64,000 bases of DNA, taken from contig CAMAWD010000017.1 in NCBI GenBank assembly GCA_945861785.1, forward strand, positions 30,706 through 94,705. Direction: 5' to 3'. Made by a program: the position numbers and the translations under genes. The DNA is from Rhodoferax sp. OV413. GTDB taxonomy: Bacteria > Pseudomonadota > Gammaproteobacteria > Burkholderiales > Burkholderiaceae_C. This document shows, piece after piece, positions 39,329 through 48,411 of this stretch. Below the pieces are notes generated by a model. It worked only from the letters and a program-made list of their open reading frames with translations. It was not told where the DNA came from and ran no database searches. Every line of letters starts with the position of its first letter. Positions within the stretch are counted from its first letter, which is position 1.

Positions 39329-40782
39329 CGTCCAGGCATGCACGCCAGGACTCTGGCGATGAGGCCATTCCCTATTACTGGAAGTCGCTCGATTGGGAGG
39401 CGCTGACGCGCGACTACCCGCCGCCTCCGGCCTTCGGCAAGACCACCGGGCGCATGTCCGCCGATGCATTGCGCGACATGCAGAACACGCGCTTCCTGGA
39501 GCGCATGAAGGACGCGTGGAACACCGGCTTTTACCGCTCGCGCTGGGAGGCCGCCGGCCTGGCGCCAGAAGACATTCGCAGCCTCGACGACATCGAGAAG
39601 ATCCCGACCTTCAACAGTGACGACCTCAAGGATGCCATCGCGGCACGGCCGCCCTTCGGCAACCACCACCCCATCGGTGCATCGGACTTCGCGCGCATGC
39701 CGGTCAAGGTCCAGACCAGCGGCGGCAGCACCGGCCTGCCGCGCGTGACGCTGTTCGATCCGCTTTCCATCGAAGTGCAGGGCATCCAGACCGCGCGTGG
39801 ACTCTATGCGCAGGGAGCGCGCCCGGGCGACATCATCCAGATCACCTACACGATGTCGCTCGCCAACGCCGGCTGGTGCGCGCTCAACGGCATCTTCAAC
39901 TGGTTGGGCGCCACGCCCGTCACCACGGGCTCGGGTGCGGTCACGCCGTCGGAGCGGCAGCTGGAGTACGCACAAGCCTGGGGCACGACCGGATGGTTCT
40001 CGCGCGGCGAGTACCTGGCGCGCCTGGTCGAGGTGGCGCGCGAGATGAAGCTCGACCTGCATTCCCTCAAGACCCGGCAGATCCATTCGTTCCTGGGCAC
40101 CGACTTCGAGGGCCATTTGCGCCGGCAACTCGAACAGGCCTGGGGCGCTCCGGTGTACGACAACTACGGCACGCACGAGACCGGGCTGCTCGCATTCGAG
40201 TGCCGCGCGCAGGACCGCAAGCACATCAACGAAGACACCGCCTTCATCGAGCTGGCGGACGTCGAGACCGGTGCGCCCCTGTCCATGGGCTCGCGCGGCA
40301 ACGTGGTGGTGACCAGCCTGCACCGCTCGGTCCCACCCGTCATCCGCTACAACCTGCGCGACTGCCTGATCGCCTACGAGCGCGAGGAGTGTTCCTGCGG
40401 GCTGTGCACACGCAAGCTGTCCACCTTCCTCGGCCGCAGCGACGAGATGGTCAAGCTGCGCGGCACCAACGTCTACCCGCTGGCCTGCCAGAACGCCGTC
40501 ACCAAGGATCCGCGCACGACTGGCGAGTTCCTGTGTGTTGTCAGCCACGTGGGCGAGGGCCTGGGCCGGCGCGAGACCATGGTGGTGCGCGTGGAGCGGC
40601 GCAGCCGCGACACCGATGCGCAGCTGCTGGCCGCCGACCTGGGCGCCGACCTGCACAAGGACCTGGGCGTGCGGGTGGAAGTCGAGATCGTCGAGAGCGG
40701 CACCCTGGCCCCATACACCATGATCGGGCAGCAAAACAAGGTCAAGCGGCTGCTCGACCTGCGCAACAAGGGGACTCACTGA
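39325..40782 (+). CDS. PaaK-type phenylacetate-CoA ligase family protein
   Basis: 485 residues, adenylate-forming acyl-CoA ligase, cytosolic. The ATP loop is TSGGSTGLPRVT (about residue 131-142), the A8-like region YNLRDCLIAY, and a Cys cluster (CSCGLC) follows; EMVKLRGTNVYP is the PaaK C-terminal start. Phenylacetate-CoA ligases activate aryl-acetic and related acids to CoA thioesters. This one is 40-50 residues longer than typical PaaK and somewhat divergent, so the substrate could be another aromatic or alicyclic acid. A GAGGA lies upstream, but the overlapping leader ORF may also supply ribosomes. Confidence 0.87.
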   Translation: MTSRHARQDSGDEAIPYYWKSLDWEALTRDYPPPPAFGKTTGRMSADALRDMQNTRFLERMKDAWNTGFYRSRWEAAGLAPEDIRSLDDIEKIPTFNSDDLKDAIAARPPFGNHHPIGASDFARMPVKVQTSGGSTGLPRVTLFDPLSIEVQGIQTARGLYAQGARPGDIIQITYTMSLANAGWCALNGIFNWLGATPVTTGSGAVTPSERQLEYAQAWGTTGWFSRGEYLARLVEVAREMKLDLHSLKTRQIHSFLGTDFEGHLRRQLEQAWGAPVYDNYGTHETGLLAFECRAQDRKHINEDTAFIELADVETGAPLSMGSRGNVVVTSLHRSVPPVIRYNLRDCLIAYEREECSCGLCTRKLSTFLGRSDEMVKLRGTNVYPLACQNAVTKDPRTTGEFLCVVSHVGEGLGRRETMVVRVERRSRDTDAQLLAADLGADLHKDLGVRVEVEIVESGTLAPYTMIGQQNKVKRLLDLRNKGTH

Positions 40783-40785
40783 TCT

Positions 40786-41595
40786 ATGAAAAACCACGTG
40801 GACAAACGATTGAGCATGGAGGCTTTCGTCGCCTCACTGGCGCCGGGCGTACGCATCGCCTTTGGCGGTGGCGGCATCCAGCGCAAACCCATGGCTGCGG
40901 CCAGGGCCATCGCGCGCAGCGGCCTGACGGATCTGGACCTGGTGTCCTTCCTGGGCGGGCCCGAGATCGATCTGTTGATCGGGCTGGGCCGCGCCAGCAG
41001 GCTGGCCTTCGCCTTCGTGGGCTTCGACGCCTATGGGCTGGCGCCCTGCTTCCGTGCCGCCCGCGAGGCCGGGACCTTGCCCATCGTCGAGTACTCCGAG
41101 GCCACCATGCTGGCGGCATTCGAGGCCGGTGCGAAGAACCTGCCCTTCCTGCCGACGCGCTTCGGGCTGGGCACTGACATCGTCACCACGGCGACCTCGC
41201 CGTTCAAGACCTTCGCCTGCCCGTTCACCGGCGAGACCCTGCTGGGTGTGCCGGCGCTGCGCCCGGATGTCGCCGTGGTGCATGTGAACGTGGCGGACCG
41301 GCAAGGCAACGCGATCATCCACTCGGACGCCTACGCGGATTCGCTGATGGTACGCGCGGCCAGACGTACCGTGCTCACGGCCGAACAGGTGGTCGACGAA
41401 TTGCCGGTCGACCAGACCCGCCGCTCCACCTTCATCTCGCGCCTCTGGGTGCAGGGCGTGATCGAGGCGCCGCAGGGCGCCGGCATGACAGCCATGTTCC
41501 CCGACTACCGCTTCGACCTGCCACGCGTACTGGACTACCAGAAGAAGGCCACGGACCGCGCCTGGCTGGAAGAGATGATCAAGGAGGCACGCTGA
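40786..41595 (+). CDS. CoA-transferase family subunit A (IpdA-like)
   Basis: 269 residues. Class I CoA-transferase alpha-like subunit: VRIAFGGGGIQRKPMAAARAI and DLDLVSFLGGPEIDLLIG, followed by PDVAVVHVNVADRQGNAIIH, the usual core. Together with the next gene it resembles IpdA/IpdB of cholesterol degradation, a pair that opens a cyclic beta-keto thioester by hydrolysis rather than moving CoA. Its stop overlaps the ATG of subunit B by one base (TGATG). Assignment to IpdAB rather than glutaconate or 3-oxoacid CoA-transferase is inferred from the subunit sizes and the neighbouring enoyl-CoA hydratase and acyl-CoA dehydrogenases. Confidence 0.82.
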   Translation: MKNHVDKRLSMEAFVASLAPGVRIAFGGGGIQRKPMAAARAIARSGLTDLDLVSFLGGPEIDLLIGLGRASRLAFAFVGFDAYGLAPCFRAAREAGTLPIVEYSEATMLAAFEAGAKNLPFLPTRFGLGTDIVTTATSPFKTFACPFTGETLLGVPALRPDVAVVHVNVADRQGNAIIHSDAYADSLMVRAARRTVLTAEQVVDELPVDQTRRSTFISRLWVQGVIEAPQGAGMTAMFPDYRFDLPRVLDYQKKATDRAWLEEMIKEAR

Positions 41596-42440
41596 TGAGC
41601 GCCAGTTACACCCTGGAAGAACTGCTGATCGCGCGCATGGCGCGTGAGTACCGGGGCAATGCCATCGGCGTCGGCGCAACCATCCTGTCCGACCTGTCGG
41701 CGCGGCTGGCGCGGGCCCTGTGGGTGCCCGACATGTTTCTCATGACGGCCTCGCGCGGCTCGGCCGACCCGGATGTCAGCCCCAAGTCGCTGTGCGACGA
41801 GTGGGTGCTGGACCGCACGTCGCACATGTCGCTGGACTGGGTGGAGATGTTCCAACTGGTAGCGCAGAACCGCCTGCAGATCTGGCTGGGCGCGGTGCAG
41901 ATCGACCGCCTGGGCGGCTCCAATATCTCCGTGCTGGGCAATTGGGACAAGCCCAAGGTGCAGATGGTGGGCGCGCGCGGCGTACCGGACGACCTCTGGG
42001 GCTGCGAGCGGCTGTGTTACCACATGCGGCGGCAGACCACACGCTCCTTCGTCGAGAAGGTCGATTTCGTGTGCAGCTTCGGCTACGGCGAACGGCGCGC
42101 GCAATGGGGCGAACGCGCCGCCAAGCCAGGCATCGTTGTGTCCGACCTGGGCGTCTACGACTTCGACCCGGCCAGCGGCATGCGCATCGTCTCGCTGCAC
42201 CCGGGCGTCAGTTTCGAGGACGCGCAGAAAAAGACGGGCTTCGCACTGCCGCGGCCGGCCGGCGACATTTCCGTCACCGCAGAACCCACCGCCCAAGAGC
42301 TGCGGGTGATCCGCGAGGTGATCGACCCGCAGGGCATCCGCCGACTCGATGGCGACGGCGGCGATGCGCTGCTGATGGAACTCTGGCAGCAGGAGATGGC
42401 GCAGGCCGGAGTTCCGCAACCAAGTAACCGGTTTTTTTGA
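41595..42440 (+). CDS. CoA-transferase family subunit B (IpdB-like)
   Basis: 281 residues. YTLEELLIARMAREYRGNAI at the N-terminus and IVVSDLGVYDFDPASGMRIV plus LHPGVSFEDAQKKTGF near the C-terminus are the conserved parts of beta subunits; in IpdB-type proteins the motif usually holding the thioester-forming Glu (SENG) is missing, and no SENG is seen here either. That fits a hydrolase-type ring-opening activity on an alicyclic acyl-CoA. It follows subunit A directly (TGATG). Confidence 0.82.
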   Translation: MSASYTLEELLIARMAREYRGNAIGVGATILSDLSARLARALWVPDMFLMTASRGSADPDVSPKSLCDEWVLDRTSHMSLDWVEMFQLVAQNRLQIWLGAVQIDRLGGSNISVLGNWDKPKVQMVGARGVPDDLWGCERLCYHMRRQTTRSFVEKVDFVCSFGYGERRAQWGERAAKPGIVVSDLGVYDFDPASGMRIVSLHPGVSFEDAQKKTGFALPRPAGDISVTAEPTAQELRVIREVIDPQGIRRLDGDGGDALLMELWQQEMAQAGVPQPSNRFF

Positions 42441-42453
42441 AGGAGACAACACC

Positions 42454-43533
42454 ATGCTGAAAACTTGCATCACACGGGCAGTGCTGGGTATCGCCAGCCT
42501 GCTGGCACTGGGCTGCGCCCACGCGCAGGCCCCGACCTTCGCCTCGGTGCTGGAAGGCGCCAAACGCGAGGGCGCCCTGTCCATATCGGTCTCGAGTCCG
42601 GGGCTGCCCGAGACCCACAAGGCGCTGTTCGAAGCCTTCAACAAGCGCTTCGGCCTGAACCTCAAGGCCGAGTGGACACCCGCCAGCTCGGTGTCCACCG
42701 GCACGCGCCTGGTGGCCGAATTCGGCCGCGGCAAGGGCAACATCGACATCGTGGGCGCGGGTGGTGCCGAAGAGGCGGCGGTGCTGATCGAACGCGGCAT
42801 CATCAAGGCTTACCCATGGGCCGAAGTCTTCGGCAAGGAACTGCCGCAGATAGGCGAGGTGGCCGGACGCGCCATTCCCGACCTGCGCGGCATCACGCTG
42901 CCGGTGCTTGATGCGGTCTATGGAATCGCCTGGAACCCCGACCTGATCAAGGACGAAGATGTGCCGACCAGCTACGAAGCCGTGCTGGACCCGCGCTGGC
43001 AGGGCAAGGTCGCAGTCAATGCCTTTTTCCTGATCCCACTCGATTCCACCGCCTTCCTGGTGGGACGCGACAAGACCATCGACATGGCCACGCGGCTGGT
43101 GGCGAACAAGCCGGTGATGGAACGCGGCACGCCCGCAGTCAGCCGCGCGATCACCGTGGGCCAGACGCCGTTCGGCATCACCACCTTCCATGCCGCTGCA
43201 CGCTCCGGCACGGCGGCCAAGCCGCAGAAGTTCAAGCTGTTCTCGGACTTCATCCCGATCTCGCCGGTCTACGTCTACGTGCCCGAGAACGCCCCCCATC
43301 CGAACGCTGCCCGCCTCTTCGCGGCCTGGTTGGTGACCGAAGGCATGCCCATCGCCAACAAGACCGAGCTGGTGCCGCGCGTGGGCGACCAGGGCTCGCC
43401 GATCTCCGATATGGTCAAGGCGCAGCAGGCCAAGTCGGGCGCCAAGATCGCGAGCCCGCGCGCCTTGAGCGACGTGAAGGAAGGTGAGATCACGCGCAAG
43501 GCAATTACCGATCTGCTGACATCCACCAAATAA
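42454..43533 (+). CDS. Family 1 / Fbp-type ABC substrate-binding protein
   Basis: 359 residues, periplasmic. Signal peptide RAVLGIASLLALGCAHAQA. Mature domain begins PTFASVLEGAKREGALSISV, typical of SBP_bac_1/6 proteins of the iron/spermidine/2-aminoethylphosphonate type, with WNPDLIKDEDVPTSYEAVLD as the hinge region. AAGGAGAC precedes the ATG. The matching ATPase and two-domain permease follow at once, giving a full importer. Given its position inside a CoA-thioester operon it probably imports the pathway substrate or an iron source for the Rieske enzyme; the sequence cannot decide. Confidence 0.85.
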   Translation: MLKTCITRAVLGIASLLALGCAHAQAPTFASVLEGAKREGALSISVSSPGLPETHKALFEAFNKRFGLNLKAEWTPASSVSTGTRLVAEFGRGKGNIDIVGAGGAEEAAVLIERGIIKAYPWAEVFGKELPQIGEVAGRAIPDLRGITLPVLDAVYGIAWNPDLIKDEDVPTSYEAVLDPRWQGKVAVNAFFLIPLDSTAFLVGRDKTIDMATRLVANKPVMERGTPAVSRAITVGQTPFGITTFHAAARSGTAAKPQKFKLFSDFIPISPVYVYVPENAPHPNAARLFAAWLVTEGMPIANKTELVPRVGDQGSPISDMVKAQQAKSGAKIASPRALSDVKEGEITRKAITDLLTSTK

Positions 43534-43547
43534 GCGACAGGTCCGCA

Positions 43548-44657
43548 GTGGCTGCGCCAGTGCTCAGCGTCAAGGCGCTGGTCAAGGTCTATCCGGCAAA
43601 CGGGCAGGCGACCGGCCCGCGTGCGCTCAACGAAGTCTCGTTCGAGGTAGCCGAGGGCGAGATCTTCACCTTGCTCGGCCCTTCGGGCTGCGGCAAGACC
43701 ACGACGCTGCAATGCATTGCCGGGCTGGAAACGCCCGGTTCCGGCCACATCGCCATGGGCGGCCAGACGGTGTTCTCGTCTGAGCAGAACCTGCTCGTGC
43801 CAGCCAACAAGCGCGACCTGGGCATGGTGTTCCAGTCGTATGCGATCTGGCCGCACATGACGGTGTTCGAGAACGTCGCGTTTCCGCTGATCCACGGGCC
43901 GCGCAAGCCCGCCAGGGCCGACATCGCACCGCGCGTGCACCAAGCGCTGGAGCGTGTGAAGCTCGGCCACCTGGCCGACCGCGCGGCGCCGCTGCTCAGC
44001 GGTGGCCAGCAACAGCGCGTGGCACTGGCACGTGCGCTGGTGCATGCGCCGCGGCTGCTGTTGCTGGACGAGCCGCTGTCCAACCTGGACGCCAAGTTGC
44101 GCGACCAGATGCGCATAGAACTGCGCACGTTGGTCAAGTCGCTGGGCATCACCACCATCTTCGTGACCCACGACCAGGTGGAGGCCATGAGCATGTCCGA
44201 CCGCGTGGCGTTGATGCGCGACGGGCGCATCGTGCAAATCGGTGCGCCGCGTGACATCTACCTGCAACCCGCGTCCGCCTTCACCGCGAACTTCATGGGC
44301 CACAGCAACATGGTGGCGGGGAAGATGCAGTCGGACGGACGCGTGGACACCGCGCTCGGAACGCTGCGGGTCTCCGGCTCGCCGCTGGCGCCCGGCACGC
44401 AGGTGTTCGTCATCGTGCGTCCGCAATCGGCGATGTTCCACCGGGGCAGCGCCGCCGACGGGCCGAACCGCGTGGCGGCGCGGATCGCCGGCCTGAGTTT
44501 CCTGGGCGACCAGATCGAAGTGGACGCCGAATGCGGGCCCACGCACCTGCGTCTGGTGACCGATTCCTATGGCGACCTGCGGGTCGGCGAAGCCGTGACG
44601 GTGGAGCTGTTGCAGGAGCGGCTGGTCGTGGTGCCGCATGACAGCAACCTCGCCTGA
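43548..44657 (+). CDS. ABC transporter ATPase, Fbp/Pot type
   Basis: 369 residues, inner-membrane-associated ATPase. Walker A GPSGCGKTTT, Q-loop MVFQSYAIWPHM, signature LSGGQQQR, Walker B LLLLDEPLSNLDA, H-loop FVTHDQVEAM; a C-terminal TOBE domain (RVAARIAGLSFLGDQIEVDA) is typical for iron and polyamine importers. The start is GTG at 43548 with AGG upstream; 14 bases after the binding-protein stop. Its end overlaps the permease gene by 20 bases. Confidence 0.9.
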   Translation: MAAPVLSVKALVKVYPANGQATGPRALNEVSFEVAEGEIFTLLGPSGCGKTTTLQCIAGLETPGSGHIAMGGQTVFSSEQNLLVPANKRDLGMVFQSYAIWPHMTVFENVAFPLIHGPRKPARADIAPRVHQALERVKLGHLADRAAPLLSGGQQQRVALARALVHAPRLLLLDEPLSNLDAKLRDQMRIELRTLVKSLGITTIFVTHDQVEAMSMSDRVALMRDGRIVQIGAPRDIYLQPASAFTANFMGHSNMVAGKMQSDGRVDTALGTLRVSGSPLAPGTQVFVIVRPQSAMFHRGSAADGPNRVAARIAGLSFLGDQIEVDAECGPTHLRLVTDSYGDLRVGEAVTVELLQERLVVVPHDSNLA

Positions 44658-46359
44658 CATGAAGGCCCGGCGCGGCGACAGACAGCCGCTGACGCTGTGG
44701 GTCATCGCGGTGCTCGTCACCGTGCTGGTGCTGGGGCCCGTTCTGGTGCTGCTGCGCGCGTCAGTCGGCCCTGCCGGCACGCTGCCCTTCGACGGCTGGG
44801 GCGTGACCCTCGCGCACTACGCCTCCATCTTCACGCGCGCCGACAACCTGCGCCTGGCGGGCAACACCCTGCTGTACGCGCTGGGCAGCGTGGCCATCGG
44901 TGTAGCCATTGCCACGGCCATTGCATGGGCCACGGAGCGCACCGACATGCCGGCGCGCGTGGCCGCGCGGGTCCTGATGTTCTCCTGGATGGCCGTGCCT
45001 CCGCTGGTCATGGGTTTCGGCTGGATCCTGCTGATCAACCCGGGCAACGGGGCGCTCAACGCGCTGGCCAAGCACCTGTTCGGGGTGACCCAGCCGATCT
45101 TCACCATCTACTCCATGTGGTCGCTGATCGTCATCACGGCGTTGGCCGTGGTGCCGACGGCGTTCGTCATGGTCAGCGGCCTGATGCGCAACATGGATCC
45201 GCAGCTGGAGCAGGCCGCCGCCGTGCACGGCGCCAGCGCGGCGGTGATGGTGCGCCGCATCACCTTGCCGCTGGTGGCGCCGGGCGTGTTGTCCGTGGGC
45301 ATCTTCATGTTCATGGCCGTGGTGCAGGCCTTCGACCTGCCGCTGATCATCGGTCTGACAGCGCGTATCCCGGTGCTGAGCACGCGCGTCTACCTGCTGT
45401 CCTCGCCCGATGCCGGCATCCCCAACTACGGCCTGTCGTCGGCCTTCGGCGTGCTGCTGCTGGCTGTGGCTGCGTTGCTGATGTGGGCTTACTTTCGCGC
45501 AGTCCGCGTCAGCGAGCGCTTCCGCGTGGTCACCGGGCGCGGCTTCCGGCCGCGCCGCATCGCCCTGGGCGTTTGGCGCTGGCCGCTGTTCGCGGCGGTG
45601 ATGTGTTATTTCGTTCTGATGCTGTTGCCACTGGCCATGCTGGGCTGGGCGAGCCTGCTTTCCACCTACCAGTTGCCCAGTCTCGGCGCACTGGGAGAGG
45701 CCAGCTTCGCCAGCTACGCCCGGGTGGTGGGTGAAGGCAAGGTGCAGCGCGCCATGCTCAACACCCTCATCATGGTGCTGGCGAGTGGCACCATCGTCAT
45801 GGCGCTTTCATCGCTGATCGCCTGGTTCAGCGTGCGCGGGCGCACGGCGCTGGCGCGCTACGTGGACGTGTTGTCGTTCGCGCCGACAGCGGTGCCGCCG
45901 ATCGTCATGGTGATGGCGGTCCTGCTGCTGTACCTGCAGTCGCCGCTCTACGGCACCTTGTGGATCCTGATCCTGGGCCACGTCACCATCTACATCGCCT
46001 TCGGCACGCGCAGCATGGGCGCTGCATTGATGCAAATCCACAAGGAACTCGCCGATGCGGCATCCATCAGCGGCGCGGGTTGGTTCACCGGGCTGCGCCG
46101 CATCACGCTGCCGCTGGTGTGGCCACATATCCTGAACGGCTGGTTGTGGGTCGTGGCGCATTCGGCGCGCGACCTGACCATCCCGCTGGTGCTGATGACC
46201 ACGGGCAACGTCGTCGTCGCCTCGGCGCTGTGGCAGATGTGGGACTTCCCCGATCTGCCCGGTGCCTCGGCCGTCGCCATGCTGCTGGTGACTGGGTTGT
46301 TGGTGCTGGTGGTGCCCTTGCAGATCTACGTGGCGCGCCAGGGCGAGCGCGGGCACTGA
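44638..46359 (+). CDS. ABC transporter permease, two fused domains (FbpB-like)
   Basis: 573 residues with about twelve membrane helices and two BPD_transp_1 domains, as in FbpB. Each half has the EAA loop: MRNMDPQLEQAAAVHGASA in the first and MQIHKELADAASISGAGW in the second. It forms the whole membrane channel of the importer with the binding protein and ATPase upstream. The start at 44638 overlaps the ATPase gene by 20 bases; an ATG at 44659, two bases after its stop, is possible too. Confidence 0.9.
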   Translation: MTATSPDMKARRGDRQPLTLWVIAVLVTVLVLGPVLVLLRASVGPAGTLPFDGWGVTLAHYASIFTRADNLRLAGNTLLYALGSVAIGVAIATAIAWATERTDMPARVAARVLMFSWMAVPPLVMGFGWILLINPGNGALNALAKHLFGVTQPIFTIYSMWSLIVITALAVVPTAFVMVSGLMRNMDPQLEQAAAVHGASAAVMVRRITLPLVAPGVLSVGIFMFMAVVQAFDLPLIIGLTARIPVLSTRVYLLSSPDAGIPNYGLSSAFGVLLLAVAALLMWAYFRAVRVSERFRVVTGRGFRPRRIALGVWRWPLFAAVMCYFVLMLLPLAMLGWASLLSTYQLPSLGALGEASFASYARVVGEGKVQRAMLNTLIMVLASGTIVMALSSLIAWFSVRGRTALARYVDVLSFAPTAVPPIVMVMAVLLLYLQSPLYGTLWILILGHVTIYIAFGTRSMGAALMQIHKELADAASISGAGWFTGLRRITLPLVWPHILNGWLWVVAHSARDLTIPLVLMTTGNVVVASALWQMWDFPDLPGASAVAMLLVTGLLVLVVPLQIYVARQGERGH

Positions 46360-46394
46360 GCCATGCGGCGGCTCGTAAATCAGGAGAAATGAAG

Positions 46395-47183
46395 ATGACC
46401 TACGAAACACTTGAACTCGAAAACCACGGCGCCGTGCGCCGGATCCTGCTGGCCCGGGAGGGGCAGCGCAACGCGCAAAACCAGCAGATGCTGGATGAAC
46501 TGGACGACGCCTTTGCGCAGGCCGCGCAGGACTCCAGCGTGAACGTGGTGGTGCTGGGCGGCAAGGGCGCGCATTTCTCGGCTGGGCACGACCTCAAACA
46601 GGCGCAGGCCGAGCGCTCCAACTTCACGGTGGAACAACGCTGGGCCTACGAGGGGCGGCGCTATTTCGACTATTGCCTGCGCATCTGGGATTTCCCCAAA
46701 CCCACGATTGCGCAAGTGCAGGGGGCGTGTGTGGCGGGCGGCTTCATGGTCGCCAACATGTGCGACATGGTGGTGGCCTCCGAGTCCGCCTACTTTTCCG
46801 ACCCGGTCGGCCACACCTTGGGCGCCGCCGCTACCGAGGTGCTGATCCACCCCTGGGTGATGGGCGTGCGCAAGGCCAAGGAGATGCTGTTCACGGGCAC
46901 CAAGATCAGCGCGCAGGAGGCGCTGCGCATCGGCATGGTCAACCACGTGGTGTCCGACGCCGAGCTCTCGGCCCACACCCTGGCACTGGCGCAGCAGGTC
47001 GCCAAGGCACCGCCCTTCGGCCTGCAGCTGATCAAGCGCTCACTGAACCGCACTCTGGATGCACAAGGCCTGCGCACCGCCTTGTCGGCGCATTTCGACA
47101 CCCACCAGCTGTCGCACCTGAGCGAGGGTTTTCTCGCGGCGCGCGACCGCGGACTGGCTTCGGCCATCCAGAAGAATGCATGA
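46395..47183 (+). CDS. Enoyl-CoA hydratase/isomerase family protein
   Basis: 262 residues, crotonase fold. VVVLGGKGAHFSAGHDLKQA holds the oxyanion-hole Gly region (SAGHDLK), and VQGACVAGGFMVANMCDMVV is the second conserved block. The usual Glu pair of hydratases is not plain, so an isomerase or a ring-acting EchA20-like role is possible. ATG at 46395 is chosen because it lies eight bases after AGGAG; the ATG at 46389 is too close to it. It sits between the importer and the acyl-CoA dehydrogenases. Confidence 0.85.
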   Translation: MTYETLELENHGAVRRILLAREGQRNAQNQQMLDELDDAFAQAAQDSSVNVVVLGGKGAHFSAGHDLKQAQAERSNFTVEQRWAYEGRRYFDYCLRIWDFPKPTIAQVQGACVAGGFMVANMCDMVVASESAYFSDPVGHTLGAAATEVLIHPWVMGVRKAKEMLFTGTKISAQEALRIGMVNHVVSDAELSAHTLALAQQVAKAPPFGLQLIKRSLNRTLDAQGLRTALSAHFDTHQLSHLSEGFLAARDRGLASAIQKNA

Positions 47184-47214
47184 GCCCCTGCCCGGTTGAG
47201 CCGGGATCGCCCCG

Positions 47215-48399
47215 ATGCAGCTAGGTTATTCCGCGGGCGACGAAGCATTTCGTACCGACCTGCGCGCCTGGTTCGAAGGGCACTATCCGCGCTTCAAGGC
47301 CCGCTGGCCGCATGCCCATGACCCGAACGACCTGCGCTGGCGGCGCGCCTGGGAAGACCACGTATGCCGGGCCGGCTGGGCGGGCCTGGACTGGCCACTG
47401 GCCTACGGCGGCAAGGCCTGGCCGCTCACCCGGCTGGCCATCTTCCACGAGGAGCAGGCGCGTATCGGCGCGCCGCTGGGCGTCAACATCATCGGCCACG
47501 GCATTCTTGCGCCAACGCTGATCCACTTTGCCAACGAAGCGCAGAAGCAACGTTACCTGCCGGGCATCCTGTCCAACCGCGAGGTCTGGTGCCAGGGTTA
47601 TTCCGAGTCCATGGCGGGGTCCGACCTGGCCTCGCTGAAAACGCGCGCGGACAAGGCGGGCGACCACTACCTGCTCAACGGGCACAAGTTATGGACTTCC
47701 TTCGCCCACCTGGCCGATTTCTGCTTCGTGCTGGCGCGCACCGACCCGGCGGCGCCGCGCCACCGCGGCATCAGCTTCTTCCTCGTGGACATGCGCAGCG
47801 CCGGCGTGCGCGTGGAGCCGATCCGCCAGATCACGGGCGAGGCGGATTTCAACGAAGTGCGCTTCGAGAACGTCCGGGTGCCGCTTGACGCGTTGGTGGG
47901 AGAGGAAAACGGCGGCTGGCGGCTGGCGATGGCGGCGGCAAACTTTGAACGCGGTACCTACTTCATACCGCGCCAGGTGCGCTTCGCGCGTGAGCTCGAA
48001 GCCTTGAAGTCCCTCGCCGGCATCAGCCCGCACCATGCTGGCTCCGTGCTGCAGAACCCGCATTTGCGGCGTGGTCTGGCGCGCCTGGCGGTGGACAGCC
48101 ACCTGCTCAAGCTCAAGTCCTGGAGGGCCTTGACCCATGCGCTGCGCGGTGGGCCCCCGGGCCCAGAAGGTGCGGCCACCAAACTGCAATGGAGCGAGGC
48201 CCACCAGCGGCTGCTCGACGTCGCAGTCGATGTGCTCGGAGAACGTGCACTCGCCGGCCCACGGCCGGGAGACGACTCGCCCGCCGCCGCCTGGGTACGC
48301 GACTACCTCTGGTCGCGCGCGGAAACCATTCTTGCGGGCACCTCCGAGGTGCAGCGCAACGTGATTGCCGAGCAGGTGCTCGGCATGCCCAAGAGCTGA
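47215..48399 (+). CDS. Acyl-CoA dehydrogenase, catalytic-type subunit
   Basis: 394 residues, FAD enzyme. FAD/CoA-binding blocks WCQGYSESMAGSDLASLKT and GHKLWTSFAH, C-terminal AETILAGTSEVQRNVIAEQVLG. The position of the MCAD catalytic Glu (EGT) is Ala (AGTSE); instead a Glu stands at about residue 245 (NFERGTYF), near the site used by the catalytic subunit of heteromeric alpha2beta2 dehydrogenases such as ChsE4. The next gene encodes a smaller partner, so a heteromeric enzyme is likely. It dehydrogenates a CoA thioester. Confidence 0.87.
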   Translation: MQLGYSAGDEAFRTDLRAWFEGHYPRFKARWPHAHDPNDLRWRRAWEDHVCRAGWAGLDWPLAYGGKAWPLTRLAIFHEEQARIGAPLGVNIIGHGILAPTLIHFANEAQKQRYLPGILSNREVWCQGYSESMAGSDLASLKTRADKAGDHYLLNGHKLWTSFAHLADFCFVLARTDPAAPRHRGISFFLVDMRSAGVRVEPIRQITGEADFNEVRFENVRVPLDALVGEENGGWRLAMAAANFERGTYFIPRQVRFARELEALKSLAGISPHHAGSVLQNPHLRRGLARLAVDSHLLKLKSWRALTHALRGGPPGPEGAATKLQWSEAHQRLLDVAVDVLGERALAGPRPGDDSPAAAWVRDYLWSRAETILAGTSEVQRNVIAEQVLGMPKS

Positions 48400-48411
48400 G
48401 CGCGGATCACC

